Shown one piece after another: positions 50,487 to 59,463 of a stretch of DNA of 64,000 bases. How positions within the stretch are numbered: position 1 is the stretch's first letter; the number at the start of each line of letters is the position of its first letter. The notes under the pieces are model-generated. The model was given only the letters and a program-made list of their open reading frames with translations, was not told the origin of the DNA and made no database searches. Source of the DNA: an uncultured Lachnoclostridium sp. (GTDB taxonomy: Bacteria; Bacillota; Clostridia; Lachnospirales; Lachnospiraceae); NCBI GenBank assembly GCA_948330435.1, contig CAOJBY010000009.1:62001-126000 (forward strand), written 5' to 3'. A program made the position numbers and the translations under genes.

Positions 50487-51524
50487 ATGGGAGTTACGAT
50501 TAAACAGATTGCCGAATTGGCTAATGTTTCTCGGGGAACCGTTGATAAGGTACTCAACAACCGTCCCGGTGTAAAAGAAGAAACAAAGCTAAAAATTCTG
50601 CAGATTGCAAAGGAATTGCATTATCAGCCAAACTTTCTTGGTAAAGCTCTTGTCCAAAGCAAAGAGCCTACAAAACTTGGGATTATTCTTACACCGGATT
50701 ACAATCCCTATATTCAGGATATGTTGAAAGGTATTCGTCAGGCAAAAGAGGAATTTGCTCCTTTTAACCTGGAGATTTCCATAAAGATGTTAACTACATT
50801 GGAACCCGCAGAACTGGTCAACCTTCTGACCGATATGAGCATGGATGGGTATGACGGAATCGCTGTATTCCCTATTGATGATACCCAGGTGAAAAATAAA
50901 ATTAATCAATTAAGTGATCAGGGCGTAATTATTGTCACTTTTAACTCAAAAATCGAGGGAATTAAGCAATTGTGTTTTCTGGGACAGGATCACACAAAGG
51001 GTGGTGCTACTGCCGCCAGTTTATTAGGACGCATCCTGCCTGGCGGTGGTGATATAGGGGTAATTATCAGTTCTTATCATCTTTCCTGCCATCAGTGCCG
51101 CCTTAACGGGTTTCGGGACAAGCTTGCACAAAAGTTTCCGGATTTGCACATTGTGGAAATTCAGGAAAATCAGGATCACAAAGAAGACGCTTTCAAGATC
51201 ACCTTAGAATATTGCAATAAATATCCCAATCTAAAAGGCCTTTATATCACAGGCGGCGGTGTCAATGGTGTGGGTAATGCCTTGGAAATTGCCGGAAAGT
51301 CGGGAAAGCTCAAGGTTGTCTGTCACGATCTGGTTCCCGAGACCATTCCTCTTCTTCAGAATGGCGTAGTAGACTTTGCACTTGATCAGAATGCCAAGCA
51401 CCAGGGCTACCAACTGGTTAAAATTTTATTCGATTACATTATCAAACGTCAGAAGCCAGCTTCTGACTACATTCAGATCCCCATTACAATCGTTATGGAA
51501 GATACGATTGATTGCTTTGAATAA
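50487..51524 (+). CDS. LacI-family transcriptional regulator
   Basis: A 345-residue regulator. The N-terminal helix-turn-helix and hinge (VTIKQIAELANVSRGTVDKV, LHYQPN) precede a ribose-binding-like sensor domain (KLGIILTPDYNPYIQDML, FTGGGVNG-like ITGGGVNGVGN). It is divergent from the epimerase-importer operon and most likely represses it in the absence of the sugar. GGGGTGAAAC precedes the ATG. Its effector is probably the free sugar or a phosphate derivative. Confidence 0.92.
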   Translation: MGVTIKQIAELANVSRGTVDKVLNNRPGVKEETKLKILQIAKELHYQPNFLGKALVQSKEPTKLGIILTPDYNPYIQDMLKGIRQAKEEFAPFNLEISIKMLTTLEPAELVNLLTDMSMDGYDGIAVFPIDDTQVKNKINQLSDQGVIIVTFNSKIEGIKQLCFLGQDHTKGGATAASLLGRILPGGGDIGVIISSYHLSCHQCRLNGFRDKLAQKFPDLHIVEIQENQDHKEDAFKITLEYCNKYPNLKGLYITGGGVNGVGNALEIAGKSGKLKVVCHDLVPETIPLLQNGVVDFALDQNAKHQGYQLVKILFDYIIKRQKPASDYIQIPITIVMEDTIDCFE

Positions 51525-51538
51525 TATAAAATCATTCA

Positions 51539-51571
51539 GCAAGAGCCTGCGGAAACTCCGCAGGCTCTTGC
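51539..51571. terminator. Bidirectional terminator LacI-type gene / fucI
   Basis: GCAAGAGCCTGCGG and CCGCAGGCTCTTGC, a perfect 14-bp stem with a five-base loop between convergent genes. Confidence 0.85.
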
Positions 51572-51590
51572 CCTCTTACATCCTATTCAA

Positions 51591-53393
51591 TTAGCGAATC
51601 GTCTTGTACAGCGGACCATAGGCCTTGCAGGCTCTGTAGTCCTGTCCCTCTTTATCCATACCGAATGCATTCCATGCTGCCGGACGGAAGATCTTCTCCT
51701 CCGGTACATTGTGCATGCAAATGGGGATTCTAAGCATAGAGCAGAAAGTAATCAGGTCTGCACCGATGTGGCCATAACTGATGGCACCATGGTTTGCACC
51801 CCAGTTGTTCATCACATCATAAGCAGTCTTGAATGCACCTTCTCCTGTACATCTGGGAGCGAACCAAGTGCAGGGCCATGTATAGTCGGTTCTCTTCCAG
51901 AGCTTATCGGTAACTTCCTCGGGAAGCTTCACGGTCCAGCCTTCTGCAATCTGCAGAACCGGTCCTAAGCCCTTAACCAGATTCAAACGAATCATGGTAG
52001 CCGGCATCTCAGCGTTCGTTACAAAACGGGAAGAATATCCGCCGCCCCGGAAGTATCCGTGATCTGCTGCATTCCAGGTGGTAGCTTTCAGGATAGCCTC
52101 CTGATCTGCCTCCGTTACATTCCACCACTCTTTCATAACAGGATTGCCATTCTCGTCCTTTGCCTCTCCACAAGCATCCAGGCAGGCAGCACCGGAATTG
52201 ATCAGGTGGATAAATCCATCCGCATCCTTGGCCTTTCCTTCAATCTCATATCCGGTTGTTCTCTTCACCGCATCGCCGCTCCAGTAGGTACGAACATCCG
52301 CAAAAATCTGTGCACGGTTGGTCAGAAGCTTCATAAACAGCATTCCCAGACCGTTCAGAGTGTCATTCTCTGTCGCCAGAACGTAGGGCTCTCTTGCACC
52401 ATTCCAGTCAAAGGAGGTATTGAGCATCGCCTCCGGGAAGTCACAGTTGGGATAAAAGTCTGTCCACTGTCTCTGCCCCTGGAATCCGGCCGCAATGGCA
52501 TTGTGTCCGATAGCTTCCTCGGAGAACTTCGGATCCAGCTTATCACTTCCACTCATGAGATCCTTGATAATTACCATCATCTTTACGACAAATTCCCAAT
52601 CGGCATCTTTCTGCTCTCTGGTCTTCTGAACCTCTTCCGGATTCTTGTCAAAGCCCTCAATGCACTTCTCCTTCGTCCACTTCAGAGCTTTCTGGAACTC
52701 TTCCTCATCATAGATGCCCTCGGTCATCCGGCGGATAATCTCTACCTCATCCACAGACTCAACTCTCATGCCCAGGTATTCCTCAATAAAGGCCGGGTCA
52801 ATGATGGAACCGCCGATTCCCATACAGATGGAACCGATCTGCAGGTAGGACTTGCCTCTCATAGTCGCCGCTGCAACCGCCGCACGGCCAAACCGAAGCA
52901 GCTTTTCTTTTACATCCTCCGGAATATTGGGGTCATCTGCATCCTGTACGTCATGTCCGTAAATGCCAAATGCAGGCAGGCCTTTTTGTGCGTGAGTTGC
53001 CAATACGGATGCCAGATATACGGCTCCCGGTCTCTCTGTTGCATTTAATCCCCATACGCCCTTGATTGTCATGGGATCCATATCCATGGTCTCGGAACCG
53101 TAGCACCAGCAGGGAGTTACGGTCAGGGTGATATCTACGCCCTCTTTCTTAAACTGAGCAGCACATGCAGCAGACTCGCCTGCACGTCCAATCGTTGTAT
53201 TGGAGACAACAACCTTTACCGGCTCGCCGTTGCTGTAACGCAGATTCTCCTCAAACAGCTTTGCCGCTGCTTTCGCCATGCCCATGGTCTGCTCTTCCAG
53301 AGATCCTCTTACATCCAGATAACCTCTGCGGCCATCGATGGTCGGACGGATGCCAATAACCGGATATTCACCCACTAATCTGTTCTTTGCCAC
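51591..53393 (-). CDS. fucI: L-fucose isomerase
   Basis: A 600-residue enzyme colinear with E. coli FucI. Conserved blocks: IGIRPTIDGRRGYLDVR, TVTPCWCYGSETMDMDP, YGHDVQDADDPNIP, AGFQGQRQWTD, ATENDTLNG (metal Glu/Asp region), YFRGGGYSSRF and CMHNVPEEK. It interconverts L-fucose and L-fuculose; the family also accepts D-arabinose and D-altrose. GTG/ATG start and AGGGTATG upstream; its promoter lies in the gap shared with the AraC gene. No fuculokinase or fuculose-phosphate aldolase gene is visible here, which leaves the physiological sugar open. Confidence 0.93.
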   Translation of the reverse strand: MAKNRLVGEYPVIGIRPTIDGRRGYLDVRGSLEEQTMGMAKAAAKLFEENLRYSNGEPVKVVVSNTTIGRAGESAACAAQFKKEGVDITLTVTPCWCYGSETMDMDPMTIKGVWGLNATERPGAVYLASVLATHAQKGLPAFGIYGHDVQDADDPNIPEDVKEKLLRFGRAAVAAATMRGKSYLQIGSICMGIGGSIIDPAFIEEYLGMRVESVDEVEIIRRMTEGIYDEEEFQKALKWTKEKCIEGFDKNPEEVQKTREQKDADWEFVVKMMVIIKDLMSGSDKLDPKFSEEAIGHNAIAAGFQGQRQWTDFYPNCDFPEAMLNTSFDWNGAREPYVLATENDTLNGLGMLFMKLLTNRAQIFADVRTYWSGDAVKRTTGYEIEGKAKDADGFIHLINSGAACLDACGEAKDENGNPVMKEWWNVTEADQEAILKATTWNAADHGYFRGGGYSSRFVTNAEMPATMIRLNLVKGLGPVLQIAEGWTVKLPEEVTDKLWKRTDYTWPCTWFAPRCTGEGAFKTAYDVMNNWGANHGAISYGHIGADLITFCSMLRIPICMHNVPEEKIFRPAAWNAFGMDKEGQDYRACKAYGPLYKTIR

Positions 53394-53523
53394 TTTACAT
53401 ACCCTCCATACTTTTTATTATTTTTGAAAACCAAAGCTTCGCCCGCTCCGCTTTCAGGTGTTTCCATTATATAATATTTTTCAGAAAATTGCACGCAAAT
53501 TTCGATTCATATCTGGACATTTT

Positions 53524-53553
53524 TTGTACTAATTGATATACTTTCTCTATAAA
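53524..53553 (+). promoter_or_regulatory. Promoter of the AraC-type gene
   Basis: TTGTAC (53524-53529) and TATAAA (53548-53553), 18-base spacer. A -10-like TATAAT for fucI lies on the other strand near 53475, without a clear -35, as expected for activator control. Confidence 0.45.
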
Positions 53554-53603
53554 TACTAATTTCTTTTATGAATTTCGTCAACTCAAAGGGAGACAGCTGG
53601 AGA

Positions 53604-54524
53604 ATGAAAGCTTTTCACGAGGTACGCACCTACGATTCCGATTTTATGGTCTGGCATTCCAACTATGAAAACATCGGTTTTCTTGCCCATTGGCACAAGG
53701 AAATTGAATTTATTTATGTGCGCTCCGGTTCCTGCCGACTCAGTATTACGGATGTCAATTTCACGGCCCACGCAGGAGATCTGGTTGTCTGCGAAAGCGG
53801 ACAGATCCATTACAGTGATTCCCACAATATGGACAATTCTTTGGATTTTATTATATTTGATACCTCTATTTTGGGAGGTCTTTTTGAGAACCCTCATTTT
53901 GTTCATCCGCTGGTTACAAAGGAAGATTTGGAAAGTTATGGTCTCTCCCATCAACTAACCGTTCTCATAGATACGGTATCAAAAGAGCTTGAGCTAAAAG
54001 AGCCTTATTATCAGGAGGTTGTGATCTCTTCTTTACAGACTTTCTGGTTTCTTTTAAAGCGCTTTCATCCAAGGGCAGAAGCAAATACCACACCTGATAA
54101 CCGCAGAACCCGTATGCTGGCAGATTTTCAGGCACTTCTTTCTTATATGGATGATCATTATGCAGACAATATCTCCCTGGAGTATGCGGCGGAAACCATG
54201 AATTTCAGTACCGGATATTTCTCCAAAATATTCAAAAAGCTTATGGGAATTAATTTTGTCACCTATCTGAATCTGATGCGTGTGGAGCATGCGGCTCATG
54301 AACTTCGCAATACGGAACAGAAGTTTACGGAAATCGCACTCAACTGCGGCTTTAATAATGTCCGGACCTTTAACCGGGTCTTCAAGGAGATTACCGGATG
54401 CACGCCCTCGGAATTTCTGTCGATTCCGGATCCGGAGATCTATAAACGCACTTATTACAACAGGCGCTCAGAAGAGCAGGAATTTGTAAGGCATGATTCC
54501 CTCACATTGGTAAAGAATTTTTAG
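53604..54524 (+). CDS. AraC-family transcriptional activator
   Basis: A 306-residue regulator with an N-terminal cupin sensor (HWHKEIEFIYVRSGSCRL, AGDLVVCESGQIHY) and a C-terminal double helix-turn-helix (LEYAAETMNFSTGYFSKIFK; EIALNCGFNNVRTFNRVFKE). It diverges from fucI, which it probably activates. I use the ATG at 53604 because AAGGGAGA lies upstream and the predicted start point leaves almost no leader for an ATG at 53568. Confidence 0.9.
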   Translation: MKAFHEVRTYDSDFMVWHSNYENIGFLAHWHKEIEFIYVRSGSCRLSITDVNFTAHAGDLVVCESGQIHYSDSHNMDNSLDFIIFDTSILGGLFENPHFVHPLVTKEDLESYGLSHQLTVLIDTVSKELELKEPYYQEVVISSLQTFWFLLKRFHPRAEANTTPDNRRTRMLADFQALLSYMDDHYADNISLEYAAETMNFSTGYFSKIFKKLMGINFVTYLNLMRVEHAAHELRNTEQKFTEIALNCGFNNVRTFNRVFKEITGCTPSEFLSIPDPEIYKRTYYNRRSEEQEFVRHDSLTLVKNF

Positions 54525-54536
54525 CTAGTTAAATAT

Positions 54537-54568
54537 CCCGAACCTATTGGTTCGCCATATTGTTCGGG
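54537..54568 (+). promoter_or_regulatory. Alternative hairpins in the leader of the DUF402 gene
   Basis: CCCGAAC (54537-54543) can pair with GTTCGGG (54562-54568), or its overlapping part CGAACC with GGTTCG (54549-54554). The two stems exclude each other. No T-tract follows. Confidence 0.35.
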
Positions 54569-54594
54569 AAACAAATTACATAAGGAGGTTTTTC

Positions 54595-55071
54595 ATGGCA
54601 GATAAACCCATATTGTATCGGAAACGTTTGATTCCCAACGAATGTATCCGCCTGGATCGGGATGAGATCCTGTTACGCAATGAACATCTGCTGGTCACTC
54701 GTTGGCATACCATTCGTCCGAAAAAAGAATTGGATCACGGCATTTCCTGCTTTCTTTTGGATAAGGGATGGAAAATCAGCCGGTTCCTTACCCGAAAAGA
54801 TGAGCTGATTTGCTGGTACTGTGATATCATTGACTGGACTCATGACACGGATACGGATACCTATATTTTTACCGACCTTTTGGCAGATGTGCTTATCTAT
54901 CCCTCCGGCCAGATTCGTGTGGTAGATCTGGATGAGATAGCTGACGCCATGGAACAGGAATTGCTGAGCAAGTCCCAACTCTGTCTCTGTATGCGCCGCC
55001 TGGATGCTCTGCTTGGAGAAATCTATGCCAGCACACTGCTACCCCCTCTGGAATCCTATTGGCTCCTGTAG
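54595..55071 (+). CDS. DUF402-domain protein
   Basis: A 158-residue cytosolic protein of the DUF402 family, whose members include nucleoside di/triphosphatases (Ntdp) and fluoroacetyl-CoA-thioesterase-unrelated beta-barrel proteins. Recognisable: a W-Y-C-D-I-I-D segment, the acidic TDLLADVLIYPSG strand pair and VVDLDEIADAM, which carry the metal-binding Asp residues of the family. The ATG at 54595 follows AAGGAGG. It lies 70 bases after the AraC gene but is not obviously related to it. Reaction unknown. Confidence 0.75.
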   Translation: MADKPILYRKRLIPNECIRLDRDEILLRNEHLLVTRWHTIRPKKELDHGISCFLLDKGWKISRFLTRKDELICWYCDIIDWTHDTDTDTYIFTDLLADVLIYPSGQIRVVDLDEIADAMEQELLSKSQLCLCMRRLDALLGEIYASTLLPPLESYWLL

Positions 55072-55084
55072 CATCATTGCAAAG

Positions 55085-55137
55085 AAAAAAGGGATGTCGG
55101 AAAATGGCTGCTGGCTCATTTCCCGACATCCTCTTTT
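55085..55137. terminator. Bidirectional terminator
   Basis: GGATGTCGG (55092-55100) and CCGACATCC (55123-55131), extended by GAAA/TTTC, with A- and T-tracts on the two sides. Confidence 0.8.
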
Positions 55138-55145
55138 TCCGCTTT

Positions 55146-55631
55146 TTATACTTCCAACTGAATGTTTCGCCCTGTGGCCTTATATTCTATCAGTTCCACC
55201 CCTGCCGCACGAAACATCCGCTTAGAGGCAAGAACTGCAGCCGTTCCTGCATATTTGTCATCGCCGTAAACAACCGTTTTAATTCCCGCCTGAATGATTG
55301 CCTTGGCACACTCATTACAGGGAAATAATGTCACATAGATTTTGGCCCCTTCCAGGCTCCCTCCACGATAGTTCAAAATAGCATTCAGTTCACCATGGGT
55401 AACAAAGGGATATTTTGTTTCGTTTTCCTCCCCCGTCCTCTCCCATGGAAATTCATCGTCATCACAGCCATTTGGAAAACCATTGTAGCCCATGGACAAA
55501 ATCTTATTATTCGGACTCACAATACAGGCTCCCACCTGTGTGCTGGGATCCTTTGATCGCATGCCAGAGAGGGCTGCAACACCCATAAAATACTCATCCC
55601 AGCTAATATAGTCGTTTCTCTTACCTCCCAT
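55146..55631 (-). CDS. dCMP deaminase-like cytidylate deaminase
   Basis: A 161-residue zinc deaminase of the ComEB/dCMP deaminase family. Zinc and catalytic motifs: THGELNAIL (HGE in place of the more common HAE) and FPCNECAK (PCxxC); a further His/Cys region G-C-D-D-D-E follows YNGFPNG as in dCMP deaminases. It makes dUMP for thymidylate synthesis. Third gene of rpiB-upp-deaminase, 11 bases after upp. Confidence 0.9.
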   Translation of the reverse strand: MGGKRNDYISWDEYFMGVAALSGMRSKDPSTQVGACIVSPNNKILSMGYNGFPNGCDDDEFPWERTGEENETKYPFVTHGELNAILNYRGGSLEGAKIYVTLFPCNECAKAIIQAGIKTVVYGDDKYAGTAAVLASKRMFRAAGVELIEYKATGRNIQLEV

Positions 55632-55642
55632 ATGCGTTTCTC

Positions 55643-56272
55643 CTATTTTGTTCCAAAGATGCGGTCTCCCGCATCCCCCAGGCCCGGAACAATGTAACCA
55701 TGCTCATTCAAATGTTCATCCAAAGCTCCCACATAGATATCTACATCCGGATGGGACTCCTGCATCCGCTTAATGCCCTCGGGAGCTGCAATGATACACA
55801 TAAAGCGAATGTTCCGCACTCCCCGATCTTTCAGCATCTGAATAGCCGCCACAGAAGAGCCTCCCGTAGCCAGCATGGGATCTACCACAAACACATCGCG
55901 TTCGCTGCAGTCCGCCGGAACCTTACAGTAATACTCTACCGGCTCCAAAGTCTCTTCATTTCGATACAAACCTATATGCCCTACCTTAGCAGAGGGGATC
56001 ATAGCAAGCATTCCCTCTACCATTCCAAGTCCCGCTCTCAAAATAGGTATCACTGCCATCTTCTTTCCTGACAGTTCCTTTACCGTAGTCTTACAGATAG
56101 GTGTCTCAATCTCCACATCTTTCAGCTTCAAATCCTTGGTCGCCTCATAGGTAATCAGACTGGCAATCTCACTGATCATTGCCCGGAAATCTCTGGAACC
56201 CGTGTCCACCCGCCGAATCACGCCTATCTTATGCTGAATTAATGGATGCGTCATAACCACTACCTTTGACAT
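55643..56272 (-). CDS. upp: Uracil phosphoribosyltransferase
   Basis: A 209-residue enzyme making UMP from uracil and PRPP. Conserved VVVMTHPLIQHKIG start, ILRAGLGMVEGM, PRPP loop VDPMLATGGSS and the uracil-binding GYIVPGLGDAGDR. GGGGG precedes the ATG. In an operon with rpiB and the deaminase. Confidence 0.97.
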   Translation of the reverse strand: MSKVVVMTHPLIQHKIGVIRRVDTGSRDFRAMISEIASLITYEATKDLKLKDVEIETPICKTTVKELSGKKMAVIPILRAGLGMVEGMLAMIPSAKVGHIGLYRNEETLEPVEYYCKVPADCSERDVFVVDPMLATGGSSVAAIQMLKDRGVRNIRFMCIIAAPEGIKRMQESHPDVDIYVGALDEHLNEHGYIVPGLGDAGDRIFGTK

Positions 56273-56286
56273 TCTCTTTTGTCCCC

Positions 56287-56718
56287 CTAGTCTTCATCAA
56301 TTCCTTTAACTCTGTTAACATGTCTCTGTGCATTGGAAAATTCTGTATTCAAAAAGGTATCTACAATCTTTACCGCCAGTCCCGGACCCACCACGCGGCC
56401 ACCCATAGCAAGGATGTTAGCATCGTTATGCTGTCTTGTGGCCTCCGCACTAAAGCAATCACTGCAAAGAGCTGCACGAATTCCCTTAAACCGGTTGGCT
56501 GCAATAGAAATTCCAATACCAGTTCCGCAGATTAGAATTCCTTTCTCACACTCTTCGGCAAGAATTGATTTTGCTACTTTCTTCGCATATACCGGATAAT
56601 CTACAGCCTCAGTACTGTCACATCCAAAATTCTTATATTCCAGCCCTCTCTCATCCAGATAGGCGATTACTTCCTGCATCAGTTCATAACCGCCGTGATC
56701 ACACCCTAACGCTATCAT
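56287..56718 (-). CDS. rpiB: Ribose-5-phosphate isomerase B
   Basis: A 143-residue RpiB: GCDHGGYELM (ring-opening His), LICGTGIGISIAANRFKGIR with the catalytic Cys, and RQHNDANILAMGGR. It interconverts ribose and ribulose 5-phosphate. Full motifs contrast with the divergent paralogue at 42.7 kb. TGGAGG upstream of the ATG and a strong promoter at 56753-56780. Confidence 0.95.
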   Translation of the reverse strand: MIALGCDHGGYELMQEVIAYLDERGLEYKNFGCDSTEAVDYPVYAKKVAKSILAEECEKGILICGTGIGISIAANRFKGIRAALCSDCFSAEATRQHNDANILAMGGRVVGPGLAVKIVDTFLNTEFSNAQRHVNRVKGIDED

Positions 56719-56752
56719 GATTTTGCTACCTCCATACTCATTTATTTTCCTA

Positions 56753-56780
56753 ATTATATCATTTTTTTATGGAATAGCAA
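56753..56780 (-). promoter_or_regulatory. Promoter of rpiB-upp-deaminase
   Basis: TTGCTA (56775-56780) and TATAAT (56753-56758), 16-base spacer. Confidence 0.65.
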
Positions 56781-56791
56781 ATGCTTTATTC

Positions 56792-57517
56792 CTATTGATT
56801 TAAATACCTCATAATCCCCATATGTATCGCCCATACCAGCTGTTCCTGATAGCTCTCATCTTTCAACTTCCCGTTTTCTTCCCAGTTGCTCAAAAAACCG
56901 CACTCCACAATTACTACCGGTGCCTCCGTCTTCTTCAAAAGATAATAGGTATCATTGGCTTTTGCCTGCCTGTGATTTTCCGGATCCACAAAGCGAATCA
57001 ATTCTTGCTGAATCACTTCTGCCAGGCTCTGACTTTCCTTTGAGGTTTCATAATAAAAAACCTGTGCTCCATGAATCGGTTCCTCATGATAACTATTCTG
57101 ATGTATGCTGACAACACAGGCCGGCAATTCTTTATTAATAAGTTCACAACGCCGTTTCATATCCTGTGCTTTTTTATTGGAAGCATTCTCATCGTATAGT
57201 CCCCGGTCCTCCTCACGGGTCATAATTACCTCTATATCCTGCTGCTCCAAAAGTTCTTTCAACTTTTTTGCAATCTCCAGGTTCAGATCCTTTTCCTGAG
57301 TTCCGTCCACACTAATCTTTCCCGGATCATTCCCCCCGTGTCCTGCGTCCAGAATAACCAGCCGGGTATCTGTTCTCTTTGCATTTCCCTTTGCCTGCTC
57401 CCAAAAGCTTCCCCTTGCAAAATAACAGGCACTTGCCAGAACCAGAACCGCCATTCCAATCCCCACCACACGGCTTTTACTTATAAGCCTTTCCTTTAAT
57501 CTCCGTAAAATTTCCAT
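56792..57517 (-). CDS. cwlD: N-acetylmuramoyl-L-alanine amidase, CwlD-like
   Basis: A 241-residue Amidase_3 enzyme with one N-terminal membrane segment (~17-35). Zinc ligands: His in LDAGHGGNDPG, Glu in DLNLEIAKK, His in SIHQNS; catalytic Glu in VVIVECGFLSN. Size and sequence fit CwlD, which makes muramic-lactam in spore cortex for germination; a vegetative amidase role cannot be excluded. The ATG at 57517 lies right after the terminator hairpin of the GH18 gene, whose right arm supplies the weak GGCGG ribosome site. Confidence 0.85.
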   Translation of the reverse strand: MEILRRLKERLISKSRVVGIGMAVLVLASACYFARGSFWEQAKGNAKRTDTRLVILDAGHGGNDPGKISVDGTQEKDLNLEIAKKLKELLEQQDIEVIMTREEDRGLYDENASNKKAQDMKRRCELINKELPACVVSIHQNSYHEEPIHGAQVFYYETSKESQSLAEVIQQELIRFVDPENHRQAKANDTYYLLKKTEAPVVIVECGFLSNWEENGKLKDESYQEQLVWAIHMGIMRYLNQ

Positions 57518-57521
57518 CAAA

Positions 57522-57560
57522 AAACCGCCATATATCTGTTTCTAAAATATATGGCGGTTT
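57522..57560 (-). terminator. Terminator hairpin between GH18 gene and cwlD
   Basis: AAACCGCCATATAT and ATATATGGCGGTTT, perfect 14-bp stem, 11-base loop, then TTTTTT on the minus strand directly before the cwlD start. Confidence 0.8.
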
Positions 57561-57575
57561 CTTTTATTCCATGTC

Positions 57576-59381
57576 TCAATTCACATATCTCAATATAACG
57601 TCCCAGACATCCTGCCGTTCCAGTCCCAGCTTCCAGGCTGCAATACCTGCCAAATTATATTCACGAATTAATGCTGCTTTCAGTTCAATGGACTCCTCAT
57701 CCTCCAGCCAAATCTTGTAGGTGTTGCCGTCCGCTTCATATTCTGCATAATACTGTCCGCATTCATCACTCCATGTCTTCTCAGCACCATGCTCTGATAC
57801 CACCCGTTCTGCTGCATCCATACCATAGGATTTGCTGGACAGCACATAAGGAATATACTCCTCTGTGTCAGATTCCTCCGCCAGCTCTTCATCCGTCTTC
57901 GGACGTTCCTCCCAAAGTCTGGTATAGAAAGGCACCGCATTAATCACTTTCTCGGGGGGAACTTCCTCCAGCGTGTTCTCAATCCCTTCCCGAACCCATT
58001 CAATGCTTGCCACGGATCCTGCCTCCGGAGAGGTTGCGTAATGCTCATCATATCCCATTATAATCACATAATCGGCCACAATTCCCTGTTCTCTGCGATC
58101 ATAGAACATATTGTGATCCGCAGGCACATAGTTATCCACCGAAAGAACAATTCCATTCAATCGGCACATGATGGACAGCTCCCGAATAAACTCAAGATAA
58201 GCCTTTGCCGATTCTCCATTAATAAATTCAAAGTCAATATTCAGTCCATCCAGATCGAATTCAATGGCTTTGGCAATTAAATTATTTACCAGTCTCTGTC
58301 TTGATGAGGTTCTTGACAGAATCTCATAGTCCAGGATGGTATCCTTATATTCAATATCATTCACCAGTGCCCACACCTCGATACCATTCTGATGGCAGTA
58401 ATTTACATAGGTCTGGCTTGCAAGAGACTGAATATTTCCCTCATTATCATTGAGGAAAAACCAGGTGGGGGAAATTGTAGTCAAACCTTTAGTCTTGGCT
58501 ATAGCTTCCAGCACCGTATTATTTGCATCCACATTGGTCACCTGATGCCATGCCAGGTTAATGGTGTAATCTTTTGTAAGATTGGCATATTCCGGTTCCT
58601 GATAATTGGGCTTTCTCGTCTCCCGCCCCTCACTTCCCAAATACTTGTCACGAATATAGCCGATAAAACCATTCTTTGTGCGAACCCTGGTCCAGCCTTC
58701 TATTCCCTCTTCCTTAGGCAGTACATAAAGCACATCCTCTTTTACCACATCTGTCAAAATGGGGCTTTTAATATCGGGCTCGAAGCGTACATGAGCATCC
58801 TTTTTCACAGTTATTGTGTCTGCATCAACAAACTCCTTTAAAATATGCACCCGATTTACTTCATCCGTCATTACCTCAAATTCCATGGCTGTGTATTTCT
58901 GAATATACTTAAGAGCCACATAAGCCGTATCTCCATCCACCTTTACCGGTGCATAACTTTCCGTATATTTCGTCTTTGCCACCGAATAGTCGTTGCTTCC
59001 CACCTCTGCAGTAATAAGTTCCGTAGGCGTAGTATATAAAAGCAGGTTCTCCTTTGCGTCCCAGTAAAATCTGGGATTCAGGTATTCATACAGAACGTCC
59101 GTGCTTACATATGCCTCGCCATCAATAATTCTGGCCCGTATCTCTGTAAGCTCGTCCTCCATAATAACTGCCGCTTCATCTCCCTGTTCCAAATTAAAAT
59201 ATGTGTATAAATCCATCCGTTCATCCGTAGGACTATATTTTTTCACCAGATAATTAATTCCCATAATCAAGAGAATAATGATAATCAGAAACACTGCCAT
59301 CAGCACCGGTATCAGTTGTCTTCTGTCAACAGAACTTCTGCTCCTGCTTCTCCTTCTTTTCCTTCTTTTTTTGGTTGCCAT
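57576..59381 (-). CDS. Membrane-anchored GH18 hydrolase with SH3-type domain
   Basis: A 601-residue protein. A basic N-terminus (KKRRKRRRSRSRSS) precedes one membrane segment (~23-45). The outside part has a copper-amine-oxidase-like/stalk region (~60-190), an SH3 domain (~205-255, VRFEPDIKSPIL ... IGYIRDKYLG), and a C-terminal GH18 barrel with LDGLNIDFEF (DxxDxDxE; catalytic Glu). Such proteins (SleL/YaaH/YdhD relatives) cleave peptidoglycan or spore cortex glycans. AGGAGGAG precedes the ATG. cwlD lies 59 bases downstream, suggesting a joint spore-wall or wall-remodelling role. Confidence 0.87.
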   Translation of the reverse strand: MATKKRRKRRRSRSRSSVDRRQLIPVLMAVFLIIIILLIMGINYLVKKYSPTDERMDLYTYFNLEQGDEAAVIMEDELTEIRARIIDGEAYVSTDVLYEYLNPRFYWDAKENLLLYTTPTELITAEVGSNDYSVAKTKYTESYAPVKVDGDTAYVALKYIQKYTAMEFEVMTDEVNRVHILKEFVDADTITVKKDAHVRFEPDIKSPILTDVVKEDVLYVLPKEEGIEGWTRVRTKNGFIGYIRDKYLGSEGRETRKPNYQEPEYANLTKDYTINLAWHQVTNVDANNTVLEAIAKTKGLTTISPTWFFLNDNEGNIQSLASQTYVNYCHQNGIEVWALVNDIEYKDTILDYEILSRTSSRQRLVNNLIAKAIEFDLDGLNIDFEFINGESAKAYLEFIRELSIMCRLNGIVLSVDNYVPADHNMFYDRREQGIVADYVIIMGYDEHYATSPEAGSVASIEWVREGIENTLEEVPPEKVINAVPFYTRLWEERPKTDEELAEESDTEEYIPYVLSSKSYGMDAAERVVSEHGAEKTWSDECGQYYAEYEADGNTYKIWLEDEESIELKAALIREYNLAGIAAWKLGLERQDVWDVILRYVN

Positions 59382-59463
59382 GTCAAACTCCTCCTATTCC
59401 AGTTCCATAATAGCAGAATTTTTTCGACACGTCATCCCCATTTCTCGACATTTTTCAATTTAA

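Noticed and set aside
53441..53456. cre site upstream of fucI (TGAAAGCG...)
   Set aside because: Only the left half matches the consensus; the right half does not fit.
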